A model generated the notes under the pieces. The model had not been told where the DNA came from. It searched no databases and saw only the letters and a list, made by a program, of their open reading frames with translations. A stretch of DNA of 64,000 nucleotides. Source: Plotosus lineatus. Its lineage: Eukaryota > Chordata > Actinopteri > Siluriformes > Plotosidae. Location of the stretch: positions 35,109,501-35,173,500 of the forward strand of contig CM045733.1 of NCBI GenBank assembly GCA_024760905.1, written 5' to 3'. Position 1 is the first letter of the stretch, and each line of letters starts with the position of its first letter. Shown here one piece after another: positions 1-12,696 of the stretch. A program made the translations under genes and the position numbers.

Positions 1-604
<604 letters not shown>

Positions 605-626
605 GAAAGGAAGCACCTTAAAGAGG

Positions 627-1168
627 TGAAGAAGCGTGTGCAGGCAGGCTGGAATGGTTGGAGAAAAGTGTCCGGTGTGATGTGCGATAGGAGAGTGTCA
701 GCAAGAATGAAGGGAAAAGTGTACAAGACGGTGATGAGGCCAGCGATGTTGTATGGTTTAGAAACAGTGGCGCTGAGGAAAAGACAGGAGGCAGAGCTGG
801 AGGTAGCAGAGATGAAAATGTTGAGGTTCTCTCTGGGAGTAACGAGGATGGATAGGATCAGAAATGAGTGCATCAGAGGGACAGCCCATGTAAGATGTTT
901 TGGAGACAAAGTCAGAGAGGCTAGATTGAGATGGTTTGGACATGTACAGAGCAGGGATAGTGAGTATATTGGCAGTAGGATGCTGAGGTTGGAACTACCA
1001 GGCAGAAGGCCTAGAGGAAGACCAAAGAAGAGATTTATGGATGTGGTGAAGGAAGACATGAAGGTCGTTGGAGTCAGAAAAGAAGATGCGGAGGACAGGG
1101 TGAGGTGGAGGTGGATGATTTGCTGTGGCAACCCCTGAAAGGAGCAGCCGAAAGTAAAAGAAGAAGAA
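627..1168 (+). mobile_element. RTE-type LINE, 5'-truncated 3' end, with target-site duplication
   Basis: Open frame 626-1138 encodes the C-terminal end of an RTE-type reverse transcriptase protein (GWNGWRKVSGVMCDRR, YKTVMRPAMLYGLETVALRK, WFGHVQ, LELPGRRPRGRPKKR). The 3' end has the family tail: a 'gctgtggcaacccctgaa' motif, 'agcagccgaaag', then a (gaa) simple repeat. A 22-bp direct repeat brackets it exactly (605-626 and 1169-1190; the outermost bases may belong to the gaa tail). The reading frame is intact over the remaining 170 codons, so this is a fairly young, truncated insertion in the intron downstream of exon J. Confidence 0.9.
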
Positions 1169-1756
1169 GAAAGGAAGCACCTTAAAGAGGCACACAACCT
1201 CCAGAGTGTCTCTAGTCCTCCTTGGCCAGTATCTAACATGATTTGCTGATTTAACTGATTGAAGACACCCAATTCACATCACCAGCTCATTAGCAGGCTC
1301 AGTATGAACAGGTGAATCACCAAACCCTGATAAATTGCACTACTGGTATTGAGGGTCTGTGCTGTACACCCAGTTCCAGAATTATTGGAACCAACATGAA
1401 GATTGATAAGGAAAGTACAATGAAAAATGATTTGTTGTTGTTGTTATGTTTTTGTCAAGTATTTTTGGTATAATTTTGCACATTTATTATCTTTAATGGC
1501 TTCAGATCTTCTACAAAATGTAAAAGTTGGTCTACCAAACTTCCTTTAAGAGCCTGTCAAAAAAAAAAAAGGAACTCACTCTCACAAACGAACACAGCGA
1601 CATCCAAGGAACTCCAGAACTTGTTCACCTCAAGTCAGAGTTCACAATTATAAAAACAGGACACAGTGTTGGCAATGTTGGAATTAATATCAGAACTGTA
1701 AACTGGAAAACACTGCTAACCAAAAGACACCTTAAACTAAAAAAATTAATGACTTA

Positions 1757-3060
1757 TAGTTGTGTTCAAAATAACAGCAGTCAGACATCACTAATCCAAT
1801 CAATCACTATTTTTGTCAGAAATAATATTTCAACATGGCAAATAATTGACCATCAGGTACAGTAGAGTAACAGAATCCTACAGACCCGAGAGGCGTGCTG
1901 CTGATTCTGTGTAATTGAATCGCTAATTGAAAGGAGCCTGTTCAAGATAATAGCAGTGTGGAGTTCAGTGACATCATTAATTCTTTGAAAAACAGGTGCC
2001 AATTGTTGCCCTTATTTAAGGAAAGAAGGCAGCAAATGTTATACATGCTGGTTATAAAGCATCTCGAAAATTCTGAGGAAAATGGGTCGTTCCAGACATT
2101 GTTCAGAAGAACAGTGTAACTTGATTAAAAAAAAAGGTTGATTTGGAGAGGGGACAACATATAAAGAAGTGCAGAAAATGATAGGCTGCTCAGTGAAAAT
2201 GGTTCCAAATGCTTTAAAATGGCAACCAAAAGCTGAAAGACGTGGAGAAAGCAAAAAACTACCATTCACATTGATCAAAGAAGAGACAAAATTGCAAGGA
2301 CTCCACAATCAGCTCCAGGTAGATCAAAAAAGATTTAAAGGTACTTGTGAGTCCTGTTACTATAAGAAGATGCCTATGTGAAGCCAAGTGGGGCCGGTGG
2401 TGTAGTGGTTAGGGTGGTGCACTCATGATCAGCTGGTTGTGTGTTCAAATCCCAGTTAGACCCTCACTGTGCTAAGACCCCTGTGCAAGGTCTTAACCAC
2501 AAGTGTGCATCTGTTCACCCAGCAGTATAAATTGGTACCAGTAAAAATATACTGGGAAGGTAAACTGCAATGGACTAGCGTCCCATCCAGAAGGAGATGA
2601 ACTCCTAGTCGCTTCACGCTATGGAAACCGGGGATAAGCACTGGCTTGATGAGCCACTATGGCTCAGGTGTAAAAACGCCCAACTGACTTTACCTTATGT
2701 GAAGCCAAGCTATCAGCAAGACGCCCCTGCAAAGTCCCTCTGTTGAAAAAAGATGTGCTGAAGAGCTTACAATTTGCCAAAGACCACATTGACTGGCCAA
2801 AAGAGAAATGGGGCAACATTTTGTGGACTGATGAAAGTAAGATCGATCTTTTTTGGTCTAGTGGCCTGAGAACATTTGTAAGATGTCCTCCAAACACTGA
2901 ACTTAAGCCACAGTACACTGTGAAAGCAGTGAATCATAAGGGGGCGCAAGCATCATGACATGGGAATGCAGACATTGCATACCAGGGATCATGGATCAGT
3001 TTGAATACAAGAGAATACTTGAAGAGGTCACGCTGCCTTATGCTAAAGAGGAAATGCTTG
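1757..3060 (+). mobile_element. Tc1-like transposon relic, split by a SINE
   Basis: The left part has the fish Tc1 signature 'gttcaaaataacagcag' and a degraded transposase N-terminus (MGRSRHCSEEQCNLIK, then KEVQKMIGCSVKMV and ALKWQPKAERRGE with frame breaks). After the SINE the frame resumes with [20 protein letters not shown] and [13 protein letters not shown], which contains the second DDE catalytic aspartate context. It ends with IPGIMDQFEYKRILEEV. The C-terminal catalytic region is lost. Boundaries are approximate. Dead element. Confidence 0.82.
2389..2695 (+). mobile_element. SINE family B (tRNA-headed), inserted in the Tc1 relic
   Basis: Starts 'tggggccggtggtgtagtgg', a tRNA-like head with a B-box-like 'ttgtgtgttcaaatccc', and ends with a repeated 'ttacctta' tail. 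A perfect 14-bp target-site duplication, tatgtgaagccaag, flanks it at 2375-2388 and 2696-2709, so it landed inside the transposase gene. Other copies: 9304-9612, 42484-42800, and a reverse fragment at 44706-44865. Not a functional tRNA. Confidence 0.92.
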
Positions 3061-4033
<973 letters not shown>

Positions 4034-4205
4034 TCATTGATTCATAAACCTCAAACAGGACTTTTTTGTTGTGGTCCAGCTAGTATATCATTACATTCAT
4101 CAGGTCATATTAAATATTAATTCAAAATTAAGGTTAATATTGTTTTATCCACATAAACTCAGCAAGGGCATTTTTATGTGTGAAGTCCATGTTATCCATT
4201 ATTAG

Positions 4206-4420
4206 CTTGCATGGGTTTCCTCCCAGTACACCGGATTCCTCTCACAGTCAAAATACATGAACTTTAGGCTTATTCGCTGTTCCAAATTGCCCCGGGTGAG
4301 AGCATGAGATTGAATGACTGTATGTGTTGGCCTTGGGTTGTCTCAGAGTTGACTGCGAGGTAGCGCCGCCCTCCTTTTGACCGTAGTAGTAAAAGGCGGT
4401 TTGGAAAATAAATGACTATA
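4206..4420 (+). mobile_element. SINE family C body fragment
   Basis: Contains 'gggtttcctcccagtacacc', 'aaattgccccgggtgagagc' and a degraded tail ending in 'ggaaaataaatgac', matching the body and tail of the more complete family C copies at 13700, 40757 and 48715. The tRNA-like head is missing. Flanking intron sequence has no other recognisable element. Confidence 0.6.
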
Positions 4421-5170
4421 CATAATACAGTTCATGAAACATTAAAATAATATCTGATGTTAAAAATAAATCCCTAAACAACTAGAACAATCGTATTAAA
4501 CGTACCTTTTAATGAAAGTGTTTCCACTTTGTTCTTAAGAGTAATGATAGTATATTGTGTGCTATTTAACCAACCTGATAAGGTCCATAAGGAGTCAGGT
4601 GGATTAACCATCTCATGTTCAACCAATCACTCAGATAATGTATAACAAATGCTAAAGGATTTTAGCAGTAATTAATTCAAGCAGCATTCACTGTGTTGGA
4701 TGATAGAGTGTTTTAACACATGGACAATGTCTGGCTACAATGTCTGTTAATAAGATCCCCAGAGAAAAGATTTACAATGCTCCTACAATGTGCCAAGCTC
4801 TCATCCATCTCCTCCAGCTGTCATAATCTCTCAGGGCTCAGATTTGCCACACATCCCAATTAAGAATGGAATGGTTTAATACATCTATTAAAAAAGAAAG
4901 AACTAAAGAGACAGTGGACTGTTATGCGGTTTACTGTTATTTTGAAAACATTTTGCTGGTATGGTTTTGGTTCACTTATCCCCCAAAGTGAAACGATACT
5001 TGCAATGATTCAAATATCCTGAGAGGAGTGGTCTCCTCCAATCTGTAGACTATAAGAACCCATGAAACAGTTTGCTAAATTTGAAAAGGGTATAATTAAT
5101 ATAGGGGCGGTACAGTGGCTGTGTGGGTTATTTGCAGGTACTGTATTACAATTTTCTCTACCAGTCAAAA
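4421..5170. other. Intron, no recognised feature
   Basis: No coding or repeat identity seen. Confidence 0.5.
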
Positions 5171-5176
5171 AACATG

Positions 5177-6413
5177 TACACGTACAGGGATCCTTCACTT
5201 TCCGTGGTTAATTGGGACCGCGACCACCAAAATCCAAGAAGTAGGATCACCCCCACCACCACCATCACCACCACCACCAAAGTCCTCCTGTCTGACGTAA
5301 GCGTACATGTATATGGGTACATCTTCTTCTTTTCCTTTCGGCTGTTCCCTTCATGGGTCACCACAGCAAATCATCTGCCTCCATCTAATCCTATCCTCGG
5401 CATCTTCTTCTCTTACACCAACTATCTTCATATCCTCCTTCACCACATCCATAAATCTTCTCTTTGGTCTTTCTCTAGGCCTTCTGCCTGATAGTGCCAA
5501 TCTCAGCATCCTACTATCAATATACTCACTATCGCTCCACTGTACATGTCCAACCATCTCAATCTAGCCTCTCTGACTTTGTCTCCAAAACCTCTTACAT
5601 GTGCTGTCTCTCTGATGTACTCATTTCTGATCCTATCCATCCTCGTTACCCCCAAAGAGAACCTCAACATTTTCATCTCTGCTACCTCCAGCTCTGCCTC
5701 CTGTCTTTTCCCCAGGGCCACTGTTTCTAAACCATACAACATCGCTGGCCTCATCACCGTCTTGTACACTTTTCCCTTCATTCTTGCCGATACTCTCCTA
5801 TCACACATCACACCGGACACTTTTCTCCAACCATTCCAACCTGCCTGCACACGTTTCTTCACCTCTTTTCCACACTCTCCATTGCTCTGGACTGTTGAGC
5901 CTAAGTACTTAAAATCCTCCACCTTCCTTATCTCTGCTCCCTGTAACCTCACCGTTCCTCTTGGGTCCTTCTCGTTCACACACCTTTATTGAAATTGAAA
6001 TGTGAATCATATGTGTATATAATATCAATAAATACATATTAAATGCTATAAATGCTAATAATAACTATTAAAGATTTTAAAAAATAATGCATAAGATGTA
6101 AATAAAATATAAATACACACATACAGACGCATGTGCGTACACACACTCAGATGTGTACCTCACAAAATATAAGTAGTTTTGATGGGAGGTTTTGGGTTGT
6201 TGTTTTTTTTGTTTTGTGATTGTTTAGGGTTTTTTCCAATTTTTTTTGCATAATTGGCCTTGATTTTGTAGCATTTTCCTTAACTTTTTACACTATTCTT
6301 CCTTAATTTCCTTATTTTTTTAATTCAATGAATATTTATAAATAATTTTTAAAAAACGCAATGCACTGAAGCTGCATGAATTGAAGCACGAAGTAGCAAA
6401 GGATCCCTGTATT
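5177..6413. mobile_element. Small inverted-repeat DNA transposon (MITE-1), interrupted by an RTE
   Basis: The left end 'cagggatccttcactttccg' and right end 'gtagcaaaggatccctgta' are inverted relatives. The interior ('taatatcaataaatacatat', the bases near 6110-6180, 'ggaggttttgggttg') matches the uninterrupted copy at 62757-63245. No protein is encoded. The RTE at 5318-5985 lies inside it, showing the MITE is older. Confidence 0.75.
5318..5985 (-). mobile_element. RTE LINE 3' fragment nested in MITE-1
   Basis: Minus-strand frame 5503-5979 encodes DFKYLGSTVQSNGECGKEVK, KRVQAGWNGWRKVSGVMCDR and VYKTVMRPAMLYGLETVALG, then a one-base shift continues to RRPRERPKRRFMDVVKEDM and the conserved tail next to 5320. 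Same family as 627-1168 and 59605-62640. 5'-truncated. Confidence 0.88.
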
Positions 6414-6424
6414 ATGCTAATGGT

Positions 6425-6545
6425 GTAATATTTAAGGATAAAGGATAAGGATATAACTATATAAGGCTGTTCTAAATTTCCCCTGAATGTGAGTTAGTGT
6501 GAACGGCTGTGCAATGGACTGGTGAACTGTCTAGGGTGTAGTATT
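6425..6545 (+). mobile_element. SINE tail fragment (L2-like)
   Basis: 'gttctaaatttcccctgaat', 'gtgtgaacggctgtgcaatgg' in part and 'gaactgtctagggtgtag' are the tail shared by family C SINEs and by L2-tailed family A copies. Head missing. Confidence 0.5.
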
Positions 6546-8041
6546 AAGCATTTGGGCAAATTGATGAATATTAGCACTCTCCATCACCACTATTAAATCA
6601 CCAGTTGAGGTGCTCATGCAGAAGAATGGTTTCCATCCCTCTAATACATTTCCAGTTATGGTATTTGGCAAATGTCCTTATCCAGAGTGATTTACTTTTA
6701 ATAATTACATTAGAATAGCACAAGTGGTTAAAAAGCATTGCAAGAAAAAAAGTCAAAAAGACAAACTAAGCACAAGGGCCAATACCACAATACAGTTTTA
6801 CCAAAACTAGACCCTCTTTAACCTGTTGTGAGTTATTATTAAAAGCACAGGCTGAGGACTAACAGGTGTTCCAGAGTTCCCTGCAGCCTTCTGGTGCTCT
6901 ACCTGTTTCTCACCTCATTAGTATAAAATGGGACTTGGGTTGATATCTTCTTTCCTGAGCAAACATAACAGCCCCAGGAAATGTTGGATGTGGTTGCTGG
7001 CAGAGATGCTTCAGACTAGATAAAATTAACAACAGCCAATGGGGTTCAGGTGCCACTAAAAAACTGGATGGCTGGGTTGAATAGTTTAATCAACCCAACC
7101 ATCATAACAATATTATTTGTAAAGGGCCTTTCACAGCGTTTAGTCTGGCCTAAATCAGGGGGGAAATATTGAACACTCATTGACTTGTTCGCTTCTGCAT
7201 AGCATTAAAATAATTAAATTAATGCTATCATGGGAACATCCACTGCAGAAAGTATTCACTTAAAACTTCATTCATTTGTCATAAATAGAACAGAGAACAA
7301 AGTTAAATGTTTTTGGCAAATGTGCATAAAATTCATTAACTTTCACCACATTCACTAAATTTCTTTACACTTAAAGAAAACAGTAGAGTATACAGTGTAC
7401 TGCAGCCCACCCTTAGTTTTCTTTGTAAATGTATCTACAGGTTCAGAACACATCCTATTTCTTTATAACTTCAGGTCTGTCTGTCAGGTTAGTTTGTAGC
7501 TCATCCTACAGAAGAATGTTGCTCATAACTCAAAATTTACTGCATGTTTGTTTCACTTTAATGATTTGCCTTGATTCAGGACTAATTTGCTTACTCACTG
7601 AAATTATGCCATGCTCAAGTTCAAGTGGAACGAGATCAAGACTACTTTGCACAGTTGGACTCAGACTGTATAGGAAGAAAACAAGTTATGTTTGACAGCC
7701 ATGCTGTTAATTTGACACTTCCAAAAGACAACCGATGGGTAGAGAGCGCTGCTCTTAATCTCCACAGAAGGGGAAGAGTAACAGTGCCGCACAAGAGCCA
7801 GCAGTGAGCAAAATACAAACGTTTTAAACAGCATTGCAAGAGCACAATTAATATTGGTATATAATTCAATGGAATGGCACAATTTGATAGCTAAACATGT
7901 TATTACATCATAAATTATAAGAGACAATCAAATTCAAGTATGTAAATGGATAAAAAATATCTAAAGTGAGTCTGCCTTGATATTGTACTCTTATTTACTG
8001 TGTAAATTAAAGTGAACTGCCTGGAACAAATTTTGATATTT
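6546..8041. other. Intron, no recognised feature
   Basis: AT-rich intron DNA between exon I and exon J. Short open frames here (for example around 7429-7930) have no recognisable motif, no splice context and no repeat identity that I can name. Confidence 0.6.
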
Positions 8042-8060
8042 ATTTGAATTAAATCTACAG

Positions 8061-8412
8061 GGCAGTGGTGGTCTAGTGGTATAGGGTGCTGGATCGCTGA
8101 TCCGAAGGTTGGGGGTTCGAGTCCCACTCTCCACAGGGTTGTCACTGTCCTCCCCAGTGCAGCTAACTGGGTTATCAAAGGCGGGCCATGTCTCTCACTG
8201 TCTATGGTGAGAGGCATGTAAAAGAACCATTGCTGACTTTCGTAAAGAGTAGCTGCAAAGTCGTCAGCGTGTTTCTGTCCCTTGCTAAAGGGTTGTGACA
8301 GGAAGGGCATTCGACGTAAAAACCTCTGCCAAATCAAACGTGCGAATCAAATGATTCGCTGTGGCGACTCCTGAGTAAAAAAAGGGAAAAAAGCCGAAAG
8401 GAAGACGGACAG
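8061..8412 (+). mobile_element. SINE family A, full copy with RTE tail
   Basis: 352 bp, flanked by a perfect 19-bp duplication, atttgaattaaatctacag (8042-8060 and 8413-8431). Head: 'ggcagtggtggtctagtggt' with B-box 'gggttcgagtccc'. Body: 'ggccatgtctctcactgtc', 'aagaaccattgctgactttc'. Then a segment like the RTE 5' region (aggaagggcattcgacgtaa) and finally the RTE 3' tail ('gattcgctgtggcgactcctg', 'agccgaaagg' at the end). This copy defines the family. The apparent minus-strand open frame through it is not a gene. Confidence 0.92.
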
Positions 8413-8562
8413 ATTTGAATTAAATCTACAGTTAAATCTATCACGTTCTCTGGAGAGTCAGTATTTTGGATTATTGAAAAATAATGGGCAAAATATGAAC
8501 AATCTTAAATACTCATATTTATTAATCCCTTGTACCTTCATTATGTTGTATTAGTAGGAAGC

Positions 8563-8640
8563 GCAGCATAGTGGCATAGTGGTTAACATATCTGCCTCAC
8601 AGCAAGAAGGTCCTGGGCTCGAGCTAAGGAGTAAGCTGTT
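8563..8640 (+). mobile_element. SINE family C head fragment
   Basis: 'gcagcatagtggcatagtgg' followed by 'catatctgcctcacagcaag' and 'cctgggctcgagc' is the tRNA-like head of family C; the body is missing. The following 8640-9290 stretch shows no other recognisable feature. Confidence 0.6.
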
Positions 8641-9303
8641 CGGCAAAAGAGTGAGTGAGTGGGTGCTATTATGAACAGGCTACACCAAATTAAATGCTCG
8701 TATGTCCTGCCAAATTGTGAGAACAACCCCGATAAAAATATTGAATTGCAGCTGTGTGTAATTATCTGTGACAACTGAAGACTTGCATTATTCACACCCT
8801 TATTATACCATATCAGATCACATTTCCATAGTATTTCACAAAAAGTTTCATTCAGAAGAATAGCAGTAAAGTTGAAGAAAAGATTTTACAAGCTCTGAAA
8901 CTGAAGTTTTCTAAAATGAAAGTGTGGTAATGTGTAAAAAAAAAACCTGTAAATTTGCATTATCTCTGTAGTCACAAATATGCCTAGATGCACGCTGTTT
9001 CAATTTAAACCTCAACAGCAACCATCTGTCTTTGCAAAAAAATCCACACACTGTTGAAAAAGGTTCCCTTCTCACGGCCTGACACACTGAGGCTTCCAAC
9101 AGAAGCAATTCAGCCATAACAAACCTGCAAGACCTCATCCTACACTAATATTACATAAAGAAAATATATAGAAAGAATTTAAATGTTTCATTATAATTTA
9201 TGCCTTTTTGAATTCAGAAATGGTAATATCGTATTGATATTATTGTTCCACAGTGACATTGCTACCTGAATAAATTGATTATTATACCAGTACACTTAAA
9301 ATT

Positions 9304-9612
9304 GTGGGGCCGGTGGTGTCGTGGTTAGGGTGCTGCGCTCCTGATCGAGAGGTTGTGAGTTCGAATCTCACTGAGACCCTCACTGTGCTAAGACCCCTGG
9401 ACAAGGTCTCAACCACAAGCCTGCCGCTGTTCACCCAGCAGTATGAATGGGAACCAGTAAAATATACTGGGAAGATAACCTGCGATGGATTAGCGTCCCA
9501 TCCAGGAGGAGTTGAACTCCTGGTCGCTTCATGCTACGGAAACCAGGGATAAGCACCGGCCTGATGAGTCGCTATAGCTCGGGTATAAAAGCCCAACAGA
9601 CCTTACCTTACC
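9304..9612 (+). mobile_element. SINE family B, full copy with 13-bp duplication
   Basis: Head 'gtggggccggtggtgtcgtgg', B-box 'gagttcgaatctc', body with 'gatggattagcgtcccatcc', and a 'ccttacctta' tail. The flanks tacacttaaaatt (9291-9303 and 9613-9625) match perfectly. The best preserved copy of family B. Confidence 0.92.
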
Positions 9613-9769
9613 TACACTTAAAATTATTATGTGAATCATAACAAAATCATGTCACATAATTACTAAGATTATTAAATATAAAGATGAATTAACTATACTA
9701 CAGAAGATTAGAATAGCAACAACCTACATACACATAACACAGGAATGCGAAAAAAATTAGGCCATCCCA

Positions 9770-11110
9770 TTAAATAGTCAATTCTTTTTTTAGGAAATGT
9801 TCACATAACAATGTCCAATCTTGTTTTATTTATTTCTGGAAAAGAAAATGCATCAATTGTAATTAAAAAACATAAATTAACATACTTATTATTCATCTAA
9901 CAAAAGATATGAACAACAATGCGTATTTCAATATTTTCCCACATAAAATGGCAATAATCACACACTTGTGTATCAGATCAGGTGAATATGATCAGAACAT
10001 GATTACCCAGTATCAGTGTTCTGATAAAGTGAGACTGACCACCATGGCAAGATCCAAAGACCTATCTGAGACCCTCAGAAAGAAGATTGTGGCTGCTCAT
10101 GAGTCTCGTAAGGGATTTAAAAAGATATCAAAAGGATTGCCTAGATCTGGTGATCCAAGCAAGTTCACCACCAGAGCAAGATGGAAAGCTAAAGGAAGTC
10201 ATCAAAAGCCCTAAAATATCTTCATGGGAGCTACAGCAGGCTCTTGCTACTGTCCATGTGAAAGCATGTGACTGACTCTACTATAAGAAACAGACGGCAC
10301 AAGTTTCCCTTCATGCGAGATGTGCAAGCAGGAAACCTTTGCTCTCTAAAAAGAACATTAAGGTCCGACTGAAAGTTGCATGGGAGAACAAAAACCAGAT
10401 CTTCTGGAAGAATGTTCTTTGGACAGATGAGTCTAAAGTTGAATTATTTGGACACCAGAACAGAAGACATGTTTGGAGGAAGCCAAATACAGCATTCCAG
10501 GGAAAGAACCTCATACCAACTGTGAAGCATGAAGGCGAATTGTCATGGTTTGGGGATGCTTTGCTGCAGCAGGACTTGGCCAGCTCACCATCATAGAATC
10601 CACCATGAATTCTCCTGTGTATCAGAGGGTGTTTAAAGAAAACAACTGAAAAAAATTAAAGCCGAAGCAGAACTGGACACTGCAACATGACAATGGCACA
10701 AAACATTACACGTAAATCCCCCAAGGACTGGCTGAAAACTAAGAAGTGGAGTCCTGGAATGGACCAGTCAAAGCCCGGATCATAATCCCACTGAGAAGAT
10801 GTGGGGCAAGTTGAAATGGGCTGTGCATGCAGGAAACCCCTCAAATACCTCACAGCTGAAAGAATTCCGCATTGAGGAGTGGGGCAAACTTTCCACAGAT
10901 CAATGTCAGAGACAGATAAATGGCTACAAGAAGTGTCTTAAAGTTCTTTTAGCCAAAGGGTGTAACACTAGTTATTAGTGGGAAGGGTGTTCTATTTTTT
11001 CCCTTGATTGACATACACAGTGTTGTTCACATCTTTTGTTTAATGAGTAAAATATGTGAAGTTTTTGTTTCACTACAATTAAGTATCACTTTCTTCTCTA
11101 GACTACACTT
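9770..11110 (+). mobile_element. Tc1-like transposon relic
   Basis: Plus-strand frames give MARSKDLSETLRKKIVAAHE and RKGFKKISKGLPRSG (paired HTH region), then KNIKVRLKVAWENKNQIFWK, VLWTDESKVELFGHQNRRHV and RKPNTAFQGKNLIPTVKHEG, with a later degraded 'Q.DN' region and a C-terminal part near 10790-10970. Several frameshifts and stops. The WTDESKVELFG block is typical of fish Tc1 transposases. Ends are approximate; I did not identify a clean terminal repeat pair. Confidence 0.85.
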
Positions 11111-11609
11111 TAATGTTGTGGGAATATTTTAAAAAGGGCAGAAAAACCCTCAATGATCTTGCAACTGAGGAAACCGTAGTCATTCTCTGACCTTTCATGT
11201 GTTATTGGTACTCAGACACGCATATGCTCTGTCTAATTTCAAGACAAAGTTAAACTAATTATCTAATCAGATCCTGCCATTAGATTTGTTGGAAAGTTAA
11301 TGTCTATCTAAATGTAATGACAATCATAATATTACTTTACCTTAGTGTAAATTCTGTAAGTAGTAGTACATAGTACATTCCAGACAAACACATACACACA
11401 CAATTTCCTGCACAATGAAAATCAGTATGTCACAATACCTTCCACATAACTCATGCGAAAGGTAAAAATTTCAGCAAGCCTTATAAACAAATATGGAAAA
11501 TGCCTTCCACTAGCTTAGGACTTGGGATATACTAGCCATTTATTGTACTCTTATTGTACTCTTTGTCACTTGTAAAATATATATTTTTTAATTCCATAAA
11601 TAGACATAA

Positions 11610-11858
11610 CAATTGTGAGGCGCTCCACCGAATGTAAGCGTTTGTCGCAAGTGACGAATGTTGCTTGTGAGACAAAGCGTGGTTTATCCGGACTTCCAAT
11701 CTTTCAAGTGAGCAAGTGAAGGTTGAGTACTAAACAAGCATTCAACGCGCACTTGCTCACTTGAAAGATCGGAAGTCCAGATAAGCCATGCTTTGTCTCA
11801 CAAGTACCATACGTCACTTGCGACAAACACCTACATTCGGTGGAGCGCCTCACAATTG
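11610..11858. repeat. 249-bp foldback: long near-perfect inverted repeat
   Basis: Two arms of about 118 bases (about 11610-11728 and 11740-11858) are inverted copies, roughly 90% identical by eye, with a loop of about ten bases. The outer 27 bases match perfectly. Outside or overlapping the ends, acaattgt (11609-11616) and acaattgg (11852-11859) could be an 8-bp duplication with one mismatch. No coding capacity. It lies 279 bases downstream of grik2 exon I on the transcript, so pre-mRNA would carry a long hairpin. Probably a foldback MITE. Confidence 0.88.
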
Positions 11859-12136
11859 GTGAATGTGACCTACCACCACAAAATGACTCTTAGTGTACCA
11901 ACTTGCTTGTTGGAGATATGTACGTACACACATAAATAAAGTGCATTCTCAAATTTAAAATGATAAGATAAGATATGACAAAAACTGTATCTCAAGTTCA
12001 TTGAGGTTATTCATGAGACCTTTTGAGAACATTTTATTTACTTGAGGAAGTCTGACACATTAAGATTCATTTTGTGTTGATGGGTCATAAATGTCTGTCC
12101 TTCATATTCATTCCAGTCCAAAAACCAAACTCTTAC

Positions 12137-12343
12137 ATGATCCATAAGTTCTCGCACCATCCCATTCCACTGGCCTGTGCTCTCCTCCATCGCTCCATAC
12201 TTTCCATCTTCGACCAACTGGATCTCATAACGGAATCCAAGAATAGCAGCGAGCTCACGCAGCAAGTCCACACAAAAGCCCTCAAAGCGGTCATTGCCAC
12301 AGAGAGGTTTATCTGATTTTTTAAACATCACATATGGTTCTTC
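12137..12343 (-). CDS. grik2: grik2 exon I: S1 half of ligand-binding domain
   Basis: 207 nt, 69 codons, phase 0. Acceptor ...CATATACAG, donor GTAAGAG. Encodes [52 protein letters not shown] and [13 protein letters not shown]. The tyrosine of EEPYV is the residue that packs on the glutamate ligand in kainate receptors. Differences from GRIK2 as I recall it: PLCG for PLYG (codon TGT, one A-to-G change from TAT), EGFCVD for EGYCID, AMEESTG for AQDDVNG. The extra cysteine in the S1 core is unusual. Open-frame extension past DH (VRVWFLDWN...) is intron read-through. Confidence 0.93.
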
Positions 12344-12696
12344 CTGTATATGAGAAAGAAGAGGAATAAATAGCTGGGCTCAAAACATAACATAAACCAA
12401 TTATCCTGTGGGCTATTATAAATACTTTATCTGATAGATTACAGAATGAGTAAAATGACCATCACAAGAGGTTTTATAATCTGTCTCTCTATAATTAATT
12501 ATTCTCAGTAAATGTTGTTCTGGCTGCATGAGTAGAACCTGTGGATGTAGAACACTTTTCATGTCATAGCCCAAGATGTCACCACCTGAAACAATGCAAA
12601 GTCTCTAAATATTTTATTCATAATTTATTATTAATATTTTTCACATTAAGAGTATTTATTACAATCATGAAAATATTTGATCTCTGAGAATATTAC

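Noticed and set aside
8061..8140. tRNA gene
   Set aside because: The B-box-like 'ggttcgagtcc' is part of a SINE head with target-site duplications; no full cloverleaf is kept. Same for the other SINE heads.
7915..8337. 140-codon minus-strand open frame
   Set aside because: It runs through SINE A and unrelated intron; recurring pieces (SQQWFFYMPL...) appear wherever the SINE occurs.
12038..12136. Extension of exon I beyond the aspartate-histidine end
   Set aside because: A good donor GTAAGAG follows CAT, exon J continues the protein in phase, and the extra residues match no receptor.
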